DNA of 64,000 bases from Halieaceae bacterium UBA6060 (GCA_002428935.1 DIYG01000141.1:10161-74160); one strand, 5' to 3'; shown: positions 34,785-46,840, counted from the stretch's first letter. Translations and numbers: made by a program. The notes: generated by a model from the letters alone, not told the origin.

Positions 34785-35163
34785 GGACGGATGGTAGCGC
34801 AGAGGTAGTGCGAACGGCAGAACGAGGAGTGCTTGCTGCCTGGTGATCGCAAGCGCAGGTCGATGAGCTTAATGAGCCTAGCCACATCACTCGCAAACAA
34901 CCCGGTTTACCTTGGGAGGAAAGAGTCGGAAGGTCCTTGTTCTAAGCTTGTGGGTGAGGAGTCAAGCTCCACAAAGAATCTAGATAATTCGTTTAAGTAA
35001 TTGAAAATAAATAAAATAACCGGTTTCTCGTACCTCTGAAAATCTGGGTCATTGCAGCGCCCGGGTGAGGCCAAAGGTCTGTTTGTCGAATCAGGAGACC
35101 GCCGAAGATAGCTGGGTCAAGAACAGGGTCAGAAGAAGAACAGGGTCATATCAGAGAAGATAG
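34785..35163. other. Gap between the hydrolase start and tRNA-Leu
   Basis: About 380 bases with no credible gene. It includes an AT-rich block near 34980-35030 and, just downstream of the tRNA, repeated GGGTCA words with two exact copies of GAACAGGGTCA (35121-35131 and 35138-35148). It may be debris of a mobile element at the tRNA, but no integrase or att duplication was seen. Confidence 0.4.
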
Positions 35164-35250
35164 TGGTACCGGAGGCCGGACTCGAACCGGCACGCTTTTA
35201 AGGGCATCGGATTTTGAATCCGACGTGTCTACCAATTTCACCACTCCGGC
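35164..35250 (-). tRNA. leuX: tRNA-Leu (anticodon CAA)
   Basis: The minus strand reads as a class II tRNA of 87 bases including an encoded CCA. The acceptor stem GCCGGAG pairs with CTCCGGT. The anticodon loop TTCAAAA gives anticodon CAA, a long variable arm follows (GCCCTTAAAAGCG region), and the T-arm contains GGTTCGAGTCC. It closely resembles E. coli leuX. Confidence 0.95.
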
Positions 35251-35496
35251 ACGGAGGGGGAATGTCCAACAGTGCGGTCGGTCATTCGCGAGGCGCGCGA
35301 GTATACCAACGGTCTGTTCCAGGCCGCCATAGCGAAATGACGATTTACCTGAGACGGGGGCTTAGCTGACTGTTGACGAGCGGCGACTTTCGGTACACTC
35401 CGGCCCGCGAAGACACCGCAGACCTGAGTATCCGCCGGCGATTGCCGGAAGTTAACCCGAGCCGCGAATGCAGCACGCAGAGAAAGGACCAGCAAC

Positions 35497-35769
35497 ATGA
35501 CCATGAAGCTCATCAAGAAAACCGCCGAGTACAGCATCTTCCAACGGGGAGATGATCGCTATGCGGTAAAAGATGCGGCGAAGCAGGCGGTAAACGGCGA
35601 AGAGAAGGTGAAGATTCTTCTCGCCGAAGGTTTGATCAAGGTCACGGAGCCCTCTGCGCCGGCGGAGCCTGAGCCCGAAGTCGCCGAAGACGCGGCGGAA
35701 GATACCGCCACCGACGCAGCGGAAGACGCCGACGCCGAAGAATCTGAAGCCGAAAGCGACGACGCCTGA
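35497..35769 (+). CDS. Small conserved protein with an acidic tail
   Basis: A 90-residue protein starting MTMKLIKKTAEYSIFQRGDDRYAVKDAAKQAVNGEEKV. The first 50 residues look like a conserved gammaproteobacterial family of unknown function. The last 40 are almost all Ala, Glu and Asp, which may be a disordered tail. AAGGA lies upstream; a second ATG two codons in is possible. It precedes queA by 94 bases. Confidence 0.75.
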   Translation: MTMKLIKKTAEYSIFQRGDDRYAVKDAAKQAVNGEEKVKILLAEGLIKVTEPSAPAEPEPEVAEDAAEDTATDAAEDADAEESEAESDDA

Positions 35770-35791
35770 GGGCGGTTGCTGTTCAAGTTAA

Positions 35792-35822
35792 GGCGCGCCT
35801 CAACCTCGGGTTCAGGCGTGCC
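35792..35822 (+). promoter_or_regulatory. Strong hairpin in the leader of queA
   Basis: GGCGCGCCT (35792-35800) pairs with AGGCGTGCC (35814-35822) with one G-U. The stem continues after a C-C mismatch as AACC/GGTT around a TCG loop. No T-run follows, so it is not a standard terminator. It lies 42-72 bases before the queA start and could tune expression or processing. Confidence 0.4.
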
Positions 35823-35863
35823 GTTACAGCGCGCTGGGGCACTCGACCCAAAAGCCATATTCC

Positions 35864-38022
<2,159 letters not shown>

Positions 38023-38147
38023 ATATCCTCTGTGTCGCTTATGCTGGGTGCATCCCTTGGTGGCTTAGTTTGCGCTGATAGCTTACCTGGGCCGACTGAA
38101 CTGAATCGTAGCTCTGGCGTACCAACTTCAAACACGAGAATTCGACT

Positions 38148-38672
38148 ATGTTGTATCAGCTTGGCGAGGAAAGCCCACGGCTCATGGGTGAGGGCCATTT
38201 CATCGCGCCCAACGCGGCGGTTATCGGACGGGTTACGCTGGCGGCGAACAGCAGTGTCTGGTTTTCCTGCGTACTGCGCGGCGATACGGACCCCATTGAG
38301 GTCGGCGAGGGCAGCAATATTCAGGACGGTACGGTGATTCACGCGGATCCGGGGTTTCCCACCACGGTGGGCCGCAATGTCACCGTGGGTCACAACGCTA
38401 TGCTTCACGGCTGTGTCATCGGGGATGGCTCTTTAGTTGGCATCAATGCCGTGGTGCTTAACGGCGCGGTGATTGGCAAGGGTTGTCTCATCGGAGCCAA
38501 CGCCCTGGTAACGGAGGGTACGCAGATTCCCGATGGCTCACTGGTCCTGGGTTCTCCGGCGTCGGTCCGGAAAACCTTATCAGCGGAGCAGCAATTGGCC
38601 CTGGCGCACAACGCGGATCATTACGTTGGGAATGCCGCGCGCTACGTCCGCGATCTTGAGAAACTGTCATGA
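38148..38672 (+). CDS. Gamma-type carbonic anhydrase-like protein
   Basis: A 174-residue left-handed beta-helix (hexapeptide) protein. RGD in [50 protein letters not shown] and later [10 protein letters not shown]. Candidate zinc ligands are the His in [12 protein letters not shown]. It resembles YrdA/CaiE-like proteins; carbonic anhydrase activity is plausible, not certain. Start ATG 38148; the leader is weak. Confidence 0.88.
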   Translation: MLYQLGEESPRLMGEGHFIAPNAAVIGRVTLAANSSVWFSCVLRGDTDPIEVGEGSNIQDGTVIHADPGFPTTVGRNVTVGHNAMLHGCVIGDGSLVGINAVVLNGAVIGKGCLIGANALVTEGTQIPDGSLVLGSPASVRKTLSAEQQLALAHNADHYVGNAARYVRDLEKLS

Positions 38673-38752
38673 GCGGCGCTCATCCCGTTGCCCCTTATGG
38701 ATTTTCGGCAAGCTCCTCTATCGAAATCCCAGCTTTAGAGCAGGTCTAGCTG

Positions 38753-38980
38753 ATGAGTGACGTGACAAGCATTGACCCCAAAGCCTCACAAGGCTCATCG
38801 GAGCCTGAGTCTCCGTGCATATCGGTTTGTGCTCTCGACGAGAATGATATCTGTATGGGTTGCTATCGCAGCGCCACGGAAATTACCGATTGGTTTATGG
38901 CGACGTCGCAACAGAAACAGGAAATCCTTGTTCGCGCCGCGGCTCGGCGCGATGCCGATAACCCTATTCGTCTGTTGTAG
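38753..38980 (+). CDS. DUF1289 small Cys-rich protein
   Basis: A 75-residue protein. Conserved block SPCISVCALDENDICMGCYRSATEITDW with a C-x3-C ... C-x2-C pattern, probably metal- or cluster-binding. Its 3' end overlaps the convergent corB gene. Function unknown. Confidence 0.82.
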   Translation: MSDVTSIDPKASQGSSEPESPCISVCALDENDICMGCYRSATEITDWFMATSQQKQEILVRAAARRDADNPIRLL

Positions 38981-40244
38981 AGAGGCCAGGGTTAAGGCTT
39001 CGCCCCCGCACTGCCCGAACAACATTGCCTTCGATCTCGAGGATCTCCAGACCGTACTGATTGATTCTTATTCCCGCGTTCCCGTCGGGGAAGGACTCCA
39101 GGTGCTCTAGGACAAGGCCGGAGACAGTTTTCGGTCCGTCGGTGGGAAGTTCCCAGGCCAGTGCCTTATTGACGTCTCGGACGCTGGCGCTGCCCTCGAT
39201 AACAAAGCTGCCGTCCCGTTGGGGAAAGATCTCGTCACTCGTATCACTGAGATTCGATGTGAACTCGCCGACGATTTCCTCGAGGATATCGGCAACGGCG
39301 ATCAAGCCGATGACATCCCCATACTCGTCTACAACCAGGGCCAGGCGGAGCTTCTTTTGCTGAAAGTTGCGCAGCTGCGTGTGTAAGGGGGTGCTTTCGG
39401 GAATGTAGTAGGCCTTTTCCAGCGCCTCGCGCAAGGCATCGCGGCGCAAACCTCCACCCTCGATAATGCCGCCGGCGTTTCGCAGGTGTAAAACGCCCTC
39501 GATGTTGTTGCTGTCTTCCCGCCACACGGGTAGCAACGTGTGATTGCTTTGTTGGATACGGTTGATGATGACCTCGTCGTCGTCTGCGAGGTCGATGCCG
39601 TAAAACTCGTTTCGCGGCACCATGATGTCATCAACGGTGACGCTTTCCAGATCGAGGATGTTGACCAGCATGCCGCGGTGCCGCTGGGGAATCATGGCGC
39701 CTGGGTCCGAGACAATGCTGCGTAATTCTTCCCGGGATACCTGATCGTCATTGCCTTCCAGGGGATTGACCCCGAGCAGGCGCAAGAGGCCATTGGTGAT
39801 CCAGTTGGTAGCCGCCACCAGCGGTATAAGCAAGCGCATCAGGGGCAGGAGCACAAAGCTTGCGGGAAAAGCGATCCGCTCCGGGTGTAGGGCCGCGATG
39901 GTCTTGGGAGTGACCTCGGCAAAGATCAGTATGACCAGGGTGAGAAGGAAGGTCGCCACCACGATGCCCGCATCGCCATAGAGTCGGATGGCTATCACTG
40001 TGGCAATCGCCGATGCGGCGATGTTCACCAGATTGTTGCCGATAAGAATCAGGCCGATCAGGCGATCCGGGCGATCCAGCAGGACACTGGCACGCACGGC
40101 ACCCTTGTGATTTTGCTTGCGCAAGTGCTTCAGGCGATAGCGGTTGAGCGACATCATGCTGGTTTCGGAACTGGAGAAGAAACCGGACATGAGAATCAGG
40201 GCCGCCAATACGGCAAACAGCAATCCCAGCGGGGCGTTGTCCAA
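38964..40244 (-). CDS. corB: CNNM/CorB-type membrane protein with CBS domains
   Basis: A 426-residue protein. The DUF21/CNNM membrane domain (residues about 1-190; GFFSSSETSMMSLNRYRLKHL and VTPKTIAALHPERIAFP) is followed by two CBS domains and a CorC_HlyC C-terminal domain (DEIFPQRDGSFVIEGSASVRDVNKAL). Relatives move or sense Mg2+/Co2+. The start is TTG at 40244, one base after the stop of the upstream gene, with GGAG ten bases ahead. The ypjD-corB pair divergent from ffh is conserved in gammaproteobacteria. Confidence 0.9.
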   Translation of the reverse strand: MDNAPLGLLFAVLAALILMSGFFSSSETSMMSLNRYRLKHLRKQNHKGAVRASVLLDRPDRLIGLILIGNNLVNIAASAIATVIAIRLYGDAGIVVATFLLTLVILIFAEVTPKTIAALHPERIAFPASFVLLPLMRLLIPLVAATNWITNGLLRLLGVNPLEGNDDQVSREELRSIVSDPGAMIPQRHRGMLVNILDLESVTVDDIMVPRNEFYGIDLADDDEVIINRIQQSNHTLLPVWREDSNNIEGVLHLRNAGGIIEGGGLRRDALREALEKAYYIPESTPLHTQLRNFQQKKLRLALVVDEYGDVIGLIAVADILEEIVGEFTSNLSDTSDEIFPQRDGSFVIEGSASVRDVNKALAWELPTDGPKTVSGLVLEHLESFPDGNAGIRINQYGLEILEIEGNVVRAVRGRSLNPGLSTTDE

Positions 40245-40245
40245 G

Positions 40246-41046
40246 TCAGCCGCGCTCCAAGACCAATTCCAGCACCAGCTTTGAGCCGAGGAAGGCCAAC
40301 ATCAGCACCGTGAATCCTCCCACCGTGAGGCGCACGGCGGTTTGACTCCGCCAGCCAAGACGGTGATGTCCCCAGAGCAACAGGCTGAACAACAGCCAGG
40401 CAACGATGCTCAGGACCGTTTTGTGTACCAGGTGCTGGGCAAAAATATCGTCCATAAACACGAATCCGCTGGCAATGGACAACGTTAGGGCGATAACGCC
40501 CACCCAGATCAGCTCAAAGAGCATGCTTTCCATCATCTGCAGCGGTGGTAGGGCCGCGAGAAGGCCGCCAATCTGGTGTTTACGCAATTGCGCATCCTGG
40601 GCCGCGAGGAGCGTCGCCTGAATTGCGGCGAGAGTTAGAAGCGAGTAGGCGACCACGGAGCTTCCCACATGAGCCGCCACGCCCAGGGGCAATTGTTGCG
40701 CCGCGGCGGTATCTGGACCAAGGGTGGCAATAAGAACCGCGATCGCCGACAGGGGAAACAGCGCGATGAGTAGGTTTTCCAGGGGGCGCCAGGCCAGGGC
40801 AATCATGCAGGCGACGTTCACCGCCAGGAAGATCAGCGATAGCAAAGGAAAAAAACCAAAGTTGAGGCCACTGCTGCCAAGTACGCTATCGCCCGTTAAG
40901 GCTAGATGACAGGCCAGAGCGAAGCAGGTGATGATGAGAACGCTGCGGTTGAGCCCCGGGTTCTTCTGCAGTGCATTCGCCAACTGGACCCCAGCCGCGG
41001 CGAGATAGAGCAGAGCCGCAATAACAGCAATAAAGGCGATGGACAT
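40246..41046 (-). CDS. ypjD: Inner-membrane protein of the CcsA/YpjD family
   Basis: A 266-residue protein with about 8 helices and the family's late His-rich helix region: AAHVGSSVVAYSLLTLAAIQATLLA and HLVHKTVLSIVAWLLFSLLLWGHHRLGW. It resembles cytochrome-c-assembly (CcsA-like) proteins. In E. coli, YpjD/CorE was linked to Co/Mg efflux phenotypes. Co-transcribed with corB (1-base gap). Confidence 0.88.
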   Translation of the reverse strand: MSIAFIAVIAALLYLAAAGVQLANALQKNPGLNRSVLIITCFALACHLALTGDSVLGSSGLNFGFFPLLSLIFLAVNVACMIALAWRPLENLLIALFPLSAIAVLIATLGPDTAAAQQLPLGVAAHVGSSVVAYSLLTLAAIQATLLAAQDAQLRKHQIGGLLAALPPLQMMESMLFELIWVGVIALTLSIASGFVFMDDIFAQHLVHKTVLSIVAWLLFSLLLWGHHRLGWRSQTAVRLTVGGFTVLMLAFLGSKLVLELVLERG

Positions 41047-41162
41047 GAGTTTGGGGGCCGGCCGCGCCGCGCGTATACTTGCGCTCCCTTGTACCGACTT
41101 AATCCCTCGTAATCAATAGCGCGACCGATTCGTCGCGCGCCCCGTTTAAGGCTGATTTGCGC

Positions 41163-42536
41163 ATGTTCCAGAATCTTTCCGAGCGTCTGACCCAAAGCCT
41201 ACGTGCGGTCACCGGTAAGGCCCGTCTCTCCGAAGAGAATATCCAGGGCACGCTCCGGGAAGTACGCATGGCTCTTTTGGAGGCCGACGTCGCTCTGCCG
41301 GTGGTCAAACAGTTTGTCGAGGCGGTGAAACAAAGGGCTCTGGGACAGGAGGTTATGAGCAGCCTGAGCCCCGGGCAGGCTTTCCTCAAGATTGTTCAGG
41401 GTGAGTTGGAAACGGTGATGGGGGCGGCCAACGAAGCCCTGGATCTGGCAACGCAACCGCCGGCGATAGTCCTCCTCGCGGGTTTGCAGGGCGCGGGGAA
41501 AACCACGTCGGCGGTGAAGCTGGCCCGGCTCCTTAAAGAGCGAGACAAGAAAAAGGTCACGGTGGTCAGTGCCGACGTCTATCGGCCCGCCGCCATAAAG
41601 CAGTTGGAAACCCTCGCCGGGGAGGTTGGTGTCGATTTCTTCCCCTCGTCGACGGAGCAAAAGCCCGTGGACATCGCCAAAGCGGCTCGGGAACATGCGC
41701 GAATTCAGTTTAGCGATGTGCTGATCATCGACACGGCAGGTCGCCTGGCGGTAGATGAAGCCATGATGGCGGAAATCGCCGAGCTTGAAGCCGCCGTAAG
41801 CCCGGCGGAGACCCTCTTCGTGGTAGATGCCATGACCGGCCAGGACGCGGCGAACACTGCCAAGGTCTTTGGCGATGCCCTGCCGCTGACGGGTGTCATT
41901 CTGACCAAGGTAGACGCCGATACCCGCGGTGGGGCGGCCTTGTCGGTACGGCAGATCACCGGCAAGCCCATCAAGTTTCTGGGGGTCGGAGAAAAGACCG
42001 AAGCGCTCGATCCATTCCATCCGGATCGTTTGGCATCGCGGATTCTCGGCATGGGAGACGTACTATCCCTGATCGAAGAAGCGGAGCAAAAGGTTGATAA
42101 GGCAAAGGCCGAGAAACTGGCGCGAAAGGTCAAGAAGGGGAAGAAGTTCGACCTCGAGGACTTGCGAGACCAGCTTCAGCAGATGAACAATATGGGGGGC
42201 ATGGCTAGCATGCTTGATAAGCTGCCCGGGATGGGCGGTATGGCGCAGATGGCCCAGTCGCAGATTGACAACAAATCCTTTGCCCGCATGGAGGCCATGA
42301 TCAATTCCATGACCCCCAGAGAACGGCGCAACCCCGAGCTGATCCAGGGTTCTCGCAAGCGGCGCATCACGCAGGGTTCCGGGACTCAGGTGCAGGACTT
42401 GAACCGTCTGCTTAAACAACACAAGCAGATGGCCAAAATGATGAAAAAGATGAAGGGCGGCGGCATGGAGAAAATGATGCGCGGCCTCGGTGGCATGATG
42501 CCCCCCGGAGGGGGCGGTATGCCGCCCATGCGTTGA
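41163..42536 (+). CDS. ffh: Signal recognition particle protein Ffh
   Basis: A 457-residue SRP GTPase that targets membrane proteins to the Sec translocon. N domain MFQNLSERLTQSLRAVTG, G1 GLQGAGKTTSAVKLA, DTAGRLAVDEAMM (G3), TKVDADTRGGAALS (G4), and a methionine-rich M domain ending MMPPGGGGMPPMR. ATG 41163 has AAGG nine bases upstream; the TTG six bases earlier is unlikely. Confidence 0.97.
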   Translation: MFQNLSERLTQSLRAVTGKARLSEENIQGTLREVRMALLEADVALPVVKQFVEAVKQRALGQEVMSSLSPGQAFLKIVQGELETVMGAANEALDLATQPPAIVLLAGLQGAGKTTSAVKLARLLKERDKKKVTVVSADVYRPAAIKQLETLAGEVGVDFFPSSTEQKPVDIAKAAREHARIQFSDVLIIDTAGRLAVDEAMMAEIAELEAAVSPAETLFVVDAMTGQDAANTAKVFGDALPLTGVILTKVDADTRGGAALSVRQITGKPIKFLGVGEKTEALDPFHPDRLASRILGMGDVLSLIEEAEQKVDKAKAEKLARKVKKGKKFDLEDLRDQLQQMNNMGGMASMLDKLPGMGGMAQMAQSQIDNKSFARMEAMINSMTPRERRNPELIQGSRKRRITQGSGTQVQDLNRLLKQHKQMAKMMKKMKGGGMEKMMRGLGGMMPPGGGGMPPMR

Positions 42537-42786
42537 CTGCCTGGTCGCTCCTAACCCCCCGCAAACACAGGAAAAATTCCCGGGCGCAGCTCTTCCGTGC
42601 GCCCAATCCTTGCTGTATGATGCGCCACCTTTCGCAGGGGACCACTTCCAGAGCGTGGCTTATGGCCTAGCCATCGTGTTTCACGAAGCTGTCGAGGGTG
42701 GTTCCAAGTTATTGAATCTAAATGTAATTTCCCGGCTTTTGGGTGTTTCTCAGCAGGCCGGCGCATGAGAGAGAGTTGGCAGGGCA
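42537..42786. other. Leader region of the rpsP operon
   Basis: 250 bases between ffh and rpsP. A perfect 7-bp hairpin GGGCGCA/TGCGCCC lies at 42582-42604. A candidate sigma-70 promoter overlaps it: TTCCGT (42593-42598), 17-base spacer, TATGAT (42616-42621). A leader of roughly 160 bases would follow, room for ribosomal autoregulation. Confidence 0.45.
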
Positions 42787-43050
42787 ATGGTAACTATCAG
42801 GCTTTCACGAAGCGGCGCGAAGAAGCGTCCTTTTTATCACCTCACGGTCACGGACAGCCGTAACTCCCGTGATGGTCGTTTTATCGAGCGTGTTGGGTTC
42901 TTTAATCCCGTCGCTCGGGGACAGGAAGAGCGTCTGCGCGTAGATCGCGCTCGCATCGAATACTGGCAGGGTCAAGGCGCGCAACTGTCTGCCCGGGTAG
43001 CGAAGCTCCTCAGTGGAGCGGAGCAGACGAGCGAAGCCGACGCGGCGTGA
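42787..43050 (+). CDS. rpsP: 30S ribosomal protein bS16
   Basis: An 87-residue protein. [38 protein letters not shown] is the diagnostic N-terminal block of bS16. First gene of rpsP-rimM-trmD-rplS, whose order is conserved in gammaproteobacteria. Confidence 0.97.
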   Translation: MVTIRLSRSGAKKRPFYHLTVTDSRNSRDGRFIERVGFFNPVARGQEERLRVDRARIEYWQGQGAQLSARVAKLLSGAEQTSEADAA

Positions 43051-43063
43051 GTTCTCCTCGGGC

Positions 43064-43606
43064 ATGACTGCGCCCGGGAATGAAGACATGCTGCTCGCCG
43101 GGACCATAACCGGCGCGTATGGCATTAAAGGCTGGGTCAAAGTCCATGCCCTGACGGACCCGGTAGAAAGCTTTCTCTCCTTCGGCCACTGGCAGCTTAC
43201 GTATCGAGGACAGACCCGGGATGGGGAGTTTGTCGACGGAAGACGCCAGGGCAAAGGATTAATCGCAAAGCTCGCGGGTATTGATGACCGCGATGCGGCG
43301 CAGGCCCTGCGGGGAACGGAAGTCTGGGTGAGTGCCCAGGAGCTGCCAGACCTCGAGACTGGGGAGTATTACTGGCATCAGCTGCAAGGATTGCAGGTTT
43401 GGTGCTTATGGCAGGGCGAGGAGCTGTTGCTCGGCGAGGTGGATCACCTCATTGAGACGGGGGCAAACGACGTTTTGGTGTTGCGTCCCTGCGAAGACAG
43501 TATCGACGCTCGCGAGCGTTTACTGCCTTATCTGCCTGGGCAGGTGGTAAAGCGCGTGGCGCTCAAAGATCGACGTATGGACGTTGATTGGCATCCGGAA
43601 GACTGA
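43064..43606 (+). CDS. rimM: 16S rRNA processing factor RimM
   Basis: A 180-residue factor for 30S maturation. [24 protein letters not shown] at the N-terminus and [14 protein letters not shown] with ILIE-type PRC-barrel features ([14 protein letters not shown]) and a final [10 protein letters not shown] chose ATG 43064; an in-frame ATG at 43088 would also give a complete domain. Its TGA overlaps the trmD start. Confidence 0.95.
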   Translation: MTAPGNEDMLLAGTITGAYGIKGWVKVHALTDPVESFLSFGHWQLTYRGQTRDGEFVDGRRQGKGLIAKLAGIDDRDAAQALRGTEVWVSAQELPDLETGEYYWHQLQGLQVWCLWQGEELLLGEVDHLIETGANDVLVLRPCEDSIDARERLLPYLPGQVVKRVALKDRRMDVDWHPED

Positions 43607-44481
43607 TGCACGAGCCGCGACCTTCGAACATGCACATTGCCATGGTCAGCGTGTTCCCCGAGACCCTAGCGGTCGTGCGCGATGTGGGGGTCATGGGTCG
43701 GGCGGTTCGAGATGGTCGTTTGAAGTTGTCGGCGGTAAATCCGCGGGACTTCACGGTAGATCGCCACCGCAGTGTGGATGACCGACCCTATGGCGGTGGG
43801 CCGGGGATGGTCATGAGACCGGAGCCTCTGGCGGCGGCCATTGAAGAAGGTAAGCGTCTAGCAGGGGAGGGAGCCAGGGTCGTATACCTGACACCCCAGG
43901 GTCGACGCTTTGACGACCGGCGAGCTCGAGAACTGGCGAGGGAACCGGGGTTAGTGCTCCTGGCGGGGCGCTACGAGGGGGTTGATGAGCGCCTCCTGGA
44001 CAGTCAGGTTGATGAAGAGCTGTCCATCGGTGATTACGTGCTCAGTGGTGGCGAATTGGCCGCCATGGTGGTCATCGACGCGCTGGCGAGGTTTTTGCCC
44101 GGTGTGCTGGGACATGAAGACTCGGCGGAAGAGGATTCTTTTGCCGATGGGTTGTTGGATTGCCCCCATTACACGCGGCCGGAGGTCTACGCAGACCGTT
44201 CCGTGCCGCAGGTGCTGCTCAGCGGCGATCACGCGGCGATAGCGCGTTGGCGTCGCAAGCAGGCTTTGGGGCGAACCTTAGAACGCCGCCCGGACTTACT
44301 GGAGCGTCGAGAGAACGAAAGAGTTCTGACAGCAGACGACAAAGGGTTGCTGGAAGAGTACCGCCGCGAGCGCCTTGAGGTATCGCGGAGGGCTATAGAA
44401 GATGGGGTCGCGAACCGAGAGGAGGCGACACGCACGGAGGGCCGCTCTCGCGATGACGGGGCGTCGGAAGTGTTAGAGTAA
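43606..44481 (+). CDS. trmD: tRNA (guanine-N1)-methyltransferase
   Basis: A 291-residue enzyme that methylates G37. Trefoil-knot motifs: [73 protein letters not shown]. About 35 residues longer than the E. coli protein because of a charged, Arg/Glu-rich C-terminal tail. ATG 43606 overlaps the rimM stop (TGATG) with GGAAG upstream. Confidence 0.97.
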   Translation: MHEPRPSNMHIAMVSVFPETLAVVRDVGVMGRAVRDGRLKLSAVNPRDFTVDRHRSVDDRPYGGGPGMVMRPEPLAAAIEEGKRLAGEGARVVYLTPQGRRFDDRRARELAREPGLVLLAGRYEGVDERLLDSQVDEELSIGDYVLSGGELAAMVVIDALARFLPGVLGHEDSAEEDSFADGLLDCPHYTRPEVYADRSVPQVLLSGDHAAIARWRRKQALGRTLERRPDLLERRENERVLTADDKGLLEEYRRERLEVSRRAIEDGVANREEATRTEGRSRDDGASEVLE

Positions 44482-44534
44482 TAGGATCAGGCGCCCTCCT
44501 CGCTAGGGGCCACGAAGGTACTGGGAGCAAGACA

Positions 44535-44888
44535 ATGAGCACCAACTCAATCATTTCTCAGCTCGAAGCTGAGCAGATGGACAAAGACCTGCCGGAATTC
44601 GGACCGGGCGACACGGTAGTCGTGCAGGTAAAGGTTAAGGAAGGTAACCGTGAGCGTCTGCAGGCGTTTGAGGGTGTGGTTATCGGCAAGCGTAACCGGG
44701 GTCTGAACTCCGCGTTTACGGTGCGCAAGATCTCCCACGGTGTTGGTGTGGAGCGTACCTTTCAGACCTACTCCAAGCTTCTGGACTCCATCACGGTGAA
44801 GCGTCGTGGCGATGTTCGTCAGGCCAAGTTGTACTATCTCCGTGAGCGTTCCGGTAAGTCTGCGCGCATCAAGGAAAAGCTCGGTTAA
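44535..44888 (+). CDS. rplS: 50S ribosomal protein bL19
   Basis: A 117-residue protein with [35 protein letters not shown] and [21 protein letters not shown], diagnostic for bL19. Last gene of the operon; a terminator follows. Confidence 0.97.
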   Translation: MSTNSIISQLEAEQMDKDLPEFGPGDTVVVQVKVKEGNRERLQAFEGVVIGKRNRGLNSAFTVRKISHGVGVERTFQTYSKLLDSITVKRRGDVRQAKLYYLRERSGKSARIKEKLG

Positions 44889-44956
44889 GGAGTTTCTCCG
44901 TGTTCGGTCGCCGCGCCGCCTGGCGTGGATCTTCGATCGGACATCGCGACCTGAAG

Positions 44957-44988
44957 AACGGCCATCGATGTATCGACGGCCGTTTTTT
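44957..44988 (+). terminator. Rho-independent terminator of the rpsP operon
   Basis: AACGGCC (44957-44963) pairs with GGCCGTT (44978-44984), with an extra inner TCGAT/ATCGA pairing, followed by a run of T. It lies 70 bases after the rplS stop. Confidence 0.9.
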
Positions 44989-45002
44989 GTATCTGCTAGC
45001 TG

Positions 45003-45917
45003 ATGGCCTCTGAAACGCTCGTTCAAGCTGTGGATGATGCCCTCATTGAAGGCTTCGCCGACGTCTTGTGGATGGAGAAGGGGTTGAGCGATAACACCCT
45101 GGCTGCCTATCGCCGCGATCTGCGTGGTCTCGCCGCCTGGCAGGGTGCCCGTAGGGCAAACCTTCAGAATGCGTCTCGAGCTGATATTCAGGCGTACCTC
45201 GGCGATCTCCTGGCCCGGGGGCGCTCCCCCCGGTCAGCGGCAAGATCGCTCTCTTGCTTGCGCAGTTTTTATCGCTACCTGCTGCGAGAAGGCCTGCGCT
45301 CGGACGACCCGAGTCTCGAACTCGAGGGGCCTAAGCTTGGCAGGCCACTGCCCAAAACCTTGTCTGAGACCGATGTGGAGGCGCTCCTCCAGGCTCCGGA
45401 TCTGGGCGATCCCTTGGGTTTTCGTGATCGCTGCATGCTGGAGGTGTTGTACGCCTGTGGGCTTCGGGTCTCAGAGTTGGTGGGTCTGACACTTCGGGAA
45501 GTCAGTCTTAATCAGGGCGTTCTGCGTATCGTCGGTAAAGGAGGCAAGGAGCGACTCGTGCCTGTCGGCGAGGAAGCGCTCCATTGGTTGCAGCGCTATC
45601 TGCGGGAAGCCCGGGGCGAGCTCTTGGGTGCTGCCGAAAGTGACGTGCTGTTTCCCAGTCGCCGAGGCCAGGCGATGACCCGGCAAACCTTTTGGCACCG
45701 TATCAAACAACACGCTCAACGCGCCGGTATTCGCGCGGCCGTATCGCCCCATGTGCTGCGCCACGCCTTTGCGACGCATTTGGTAAACCATGGCGCCGAT
45801 TTGCGCGTTGTACAGCTCTTACTGGGGCACAGTGATCTATCTACCACGCAGATATACACCCATGTGGCGCGAGCTCGTCTGCAGAACCTGCACGCCCAGC
45901 ACCATCCTCGAGGGTAG
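45003..45917 (+). CDS. xerD: Site-specific tyrosine recombinase XerD
   Basis: A 304-residue recombinase that resolves chromosome dimers at dif with XerC. LAAYRRDLRGLA at the N-terminus; catalytic Arg in CGLRVSELVGL, HVLRHAFATHL (His-x2-Arg), LLGHSDLSTTQIYTHV with the nucleophilic Tyr. The neighbourhood xerD-dsbC is conserved in gammaproteobacteria. Confidence 0.96.
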   Translation: MASETLVQAVDDALIEGFADVLWMEKGLSDNTLAAYRRDLRGLAAWQGARRANLQNASRADIQAYLGDLLARGRSPRSAARSLSCLRSFYRYLLREGLRSDDPSLELEGPKLGRPLPKTLSETDVEALLQAPDLGDPLGFRDRCMLEVLYACGLRVSELVGLTLREVSLNQGVLRIVGKGGKERLVPVGEEALHWLQRYLREARGELLGAAESDVLFPSRRGQAMTRQTFWHRIKQHAQRAGIRAAVSPHVLRHAFATHLVNHGADLRVVQLLLGHSDLSTTQIYTHVARARLQNLHAQHHPRG

Positions 45918-46054
45918 GGCAGGGATGGGGACCGAGGCCAGGGCTGCGTAAGCATCCAAAGCAATCCTTGGTACTGCCAACAAGTGAACTTATGGACGCT
46001 GGTATGATCGAAACCCGGAACAATATTGCACCAAGATATCGAGAGGGATCATCA

Positions 46055-46840
46055 ATGACCTTGTTTAGGAAAGCGCTGCGGGGAGCCCTGGGCCCATTGC
46101 TGGCGATCACGCTGCTTGCTCCTCTGAGTAGCTATGGTCAGGAGGCCACTACCCCGGGAGCAAGCCCCGTGCCGGCAGAGGTCGAGAAAGCTCTACGAAC
46201 CCGTCTAGGCAATCCCGCAGTGCAGCTGGAAGTTGATAGCGTGGCTGTCAGTGAGATACCCGGCATGTATCGTGTGCAATTGAAACAGGGGCCTATGGTT
46301 TATGCCACGGGCGATGCCTCGTACTTTATTCTCGGTGATCTATACAGCGTCGAACCCACGGGCTTTACCAATCTGGCGGAAAAGCAACGTTCGGAAAACC
46401 GGCGGCTGGCCCTCGCGGAAATTCCCCAGGCCAAGACCATCGTATTTCCCGCGGAAGGCGATGCGCAGGCTTATATCACCGTCTTCACCGATGTTTCGTG
46501 CTTCTACTGCCAGAAACTCCACAAAGAGGTTCCCAAGTTGAACCGTCGCGGTGTAGAGGTTAGGTACCTGGCCTATCCCCGCCAGGGCATTGGGTCCGAC
46601 GGTTTTCGTCAACTCGCCAGCGCCTGGTGCGCCGATGATCGTCAGACAACGCTTACGCGGCTGAAGAATCGCGAAACCCTCCCGGAGAACGTTTGTCCTG
46701 GAAACCCCATCGCCGAGCAGTTTGCCCTTGGCCAGCAACTGGGTGTCCGAGGAACTCCGGCCATCGTCACCCCTGAGGGCGATATGATCCCCGGCTACCG
46801 TAGCGCCGACGACCTGCTAACCCTGCTGGGCGTTAACTAG
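46055..46840 (+). CDS. dsbC: Thiol:disulfide isomerase DsbC
   Basis: A 261-residue periplasmic isomerase. ATG 46055 with AGAGGGA upstream gives a signal ending SYGQEA. Dimerisation domain, then the thioredoxin-fold CFYC active site in FTDVSCFYCQKLHKEVP, a structural disulfide pair (ASAWCADD ... NVCPG) and a cis-Pro loop VRGTPAIVTPEG. Confidence 0.95.
   Translation: MTLFRKALRGALGPLLAITLLAPLSSYGQEATTPGASPVPAEVEKALRTRLGNPAVQLEVDSVAVSEIPGMYRVQLKQGPMVYATGDASYFILGDLYSVEPTGFTNLAEKQRSENRRLALAEIPQAKTIVFPAEGDAQAYITVFTDVSCFYCQKLHKEVPKLNRRGVEVRYLAYPRQGIGSDGFRQLASAWCADDRQTTLTRLKNRETLPENVCPGNPIAEQFALGQQLGVRGTPAIVTPEGDMIPGYRSADDLLTLLGVN

Noticed and set aside
40906..41112. Small plus-strand ORF before ffh
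   Set aside because: Antisense to ypjD with no similarity or ribosome binding site.
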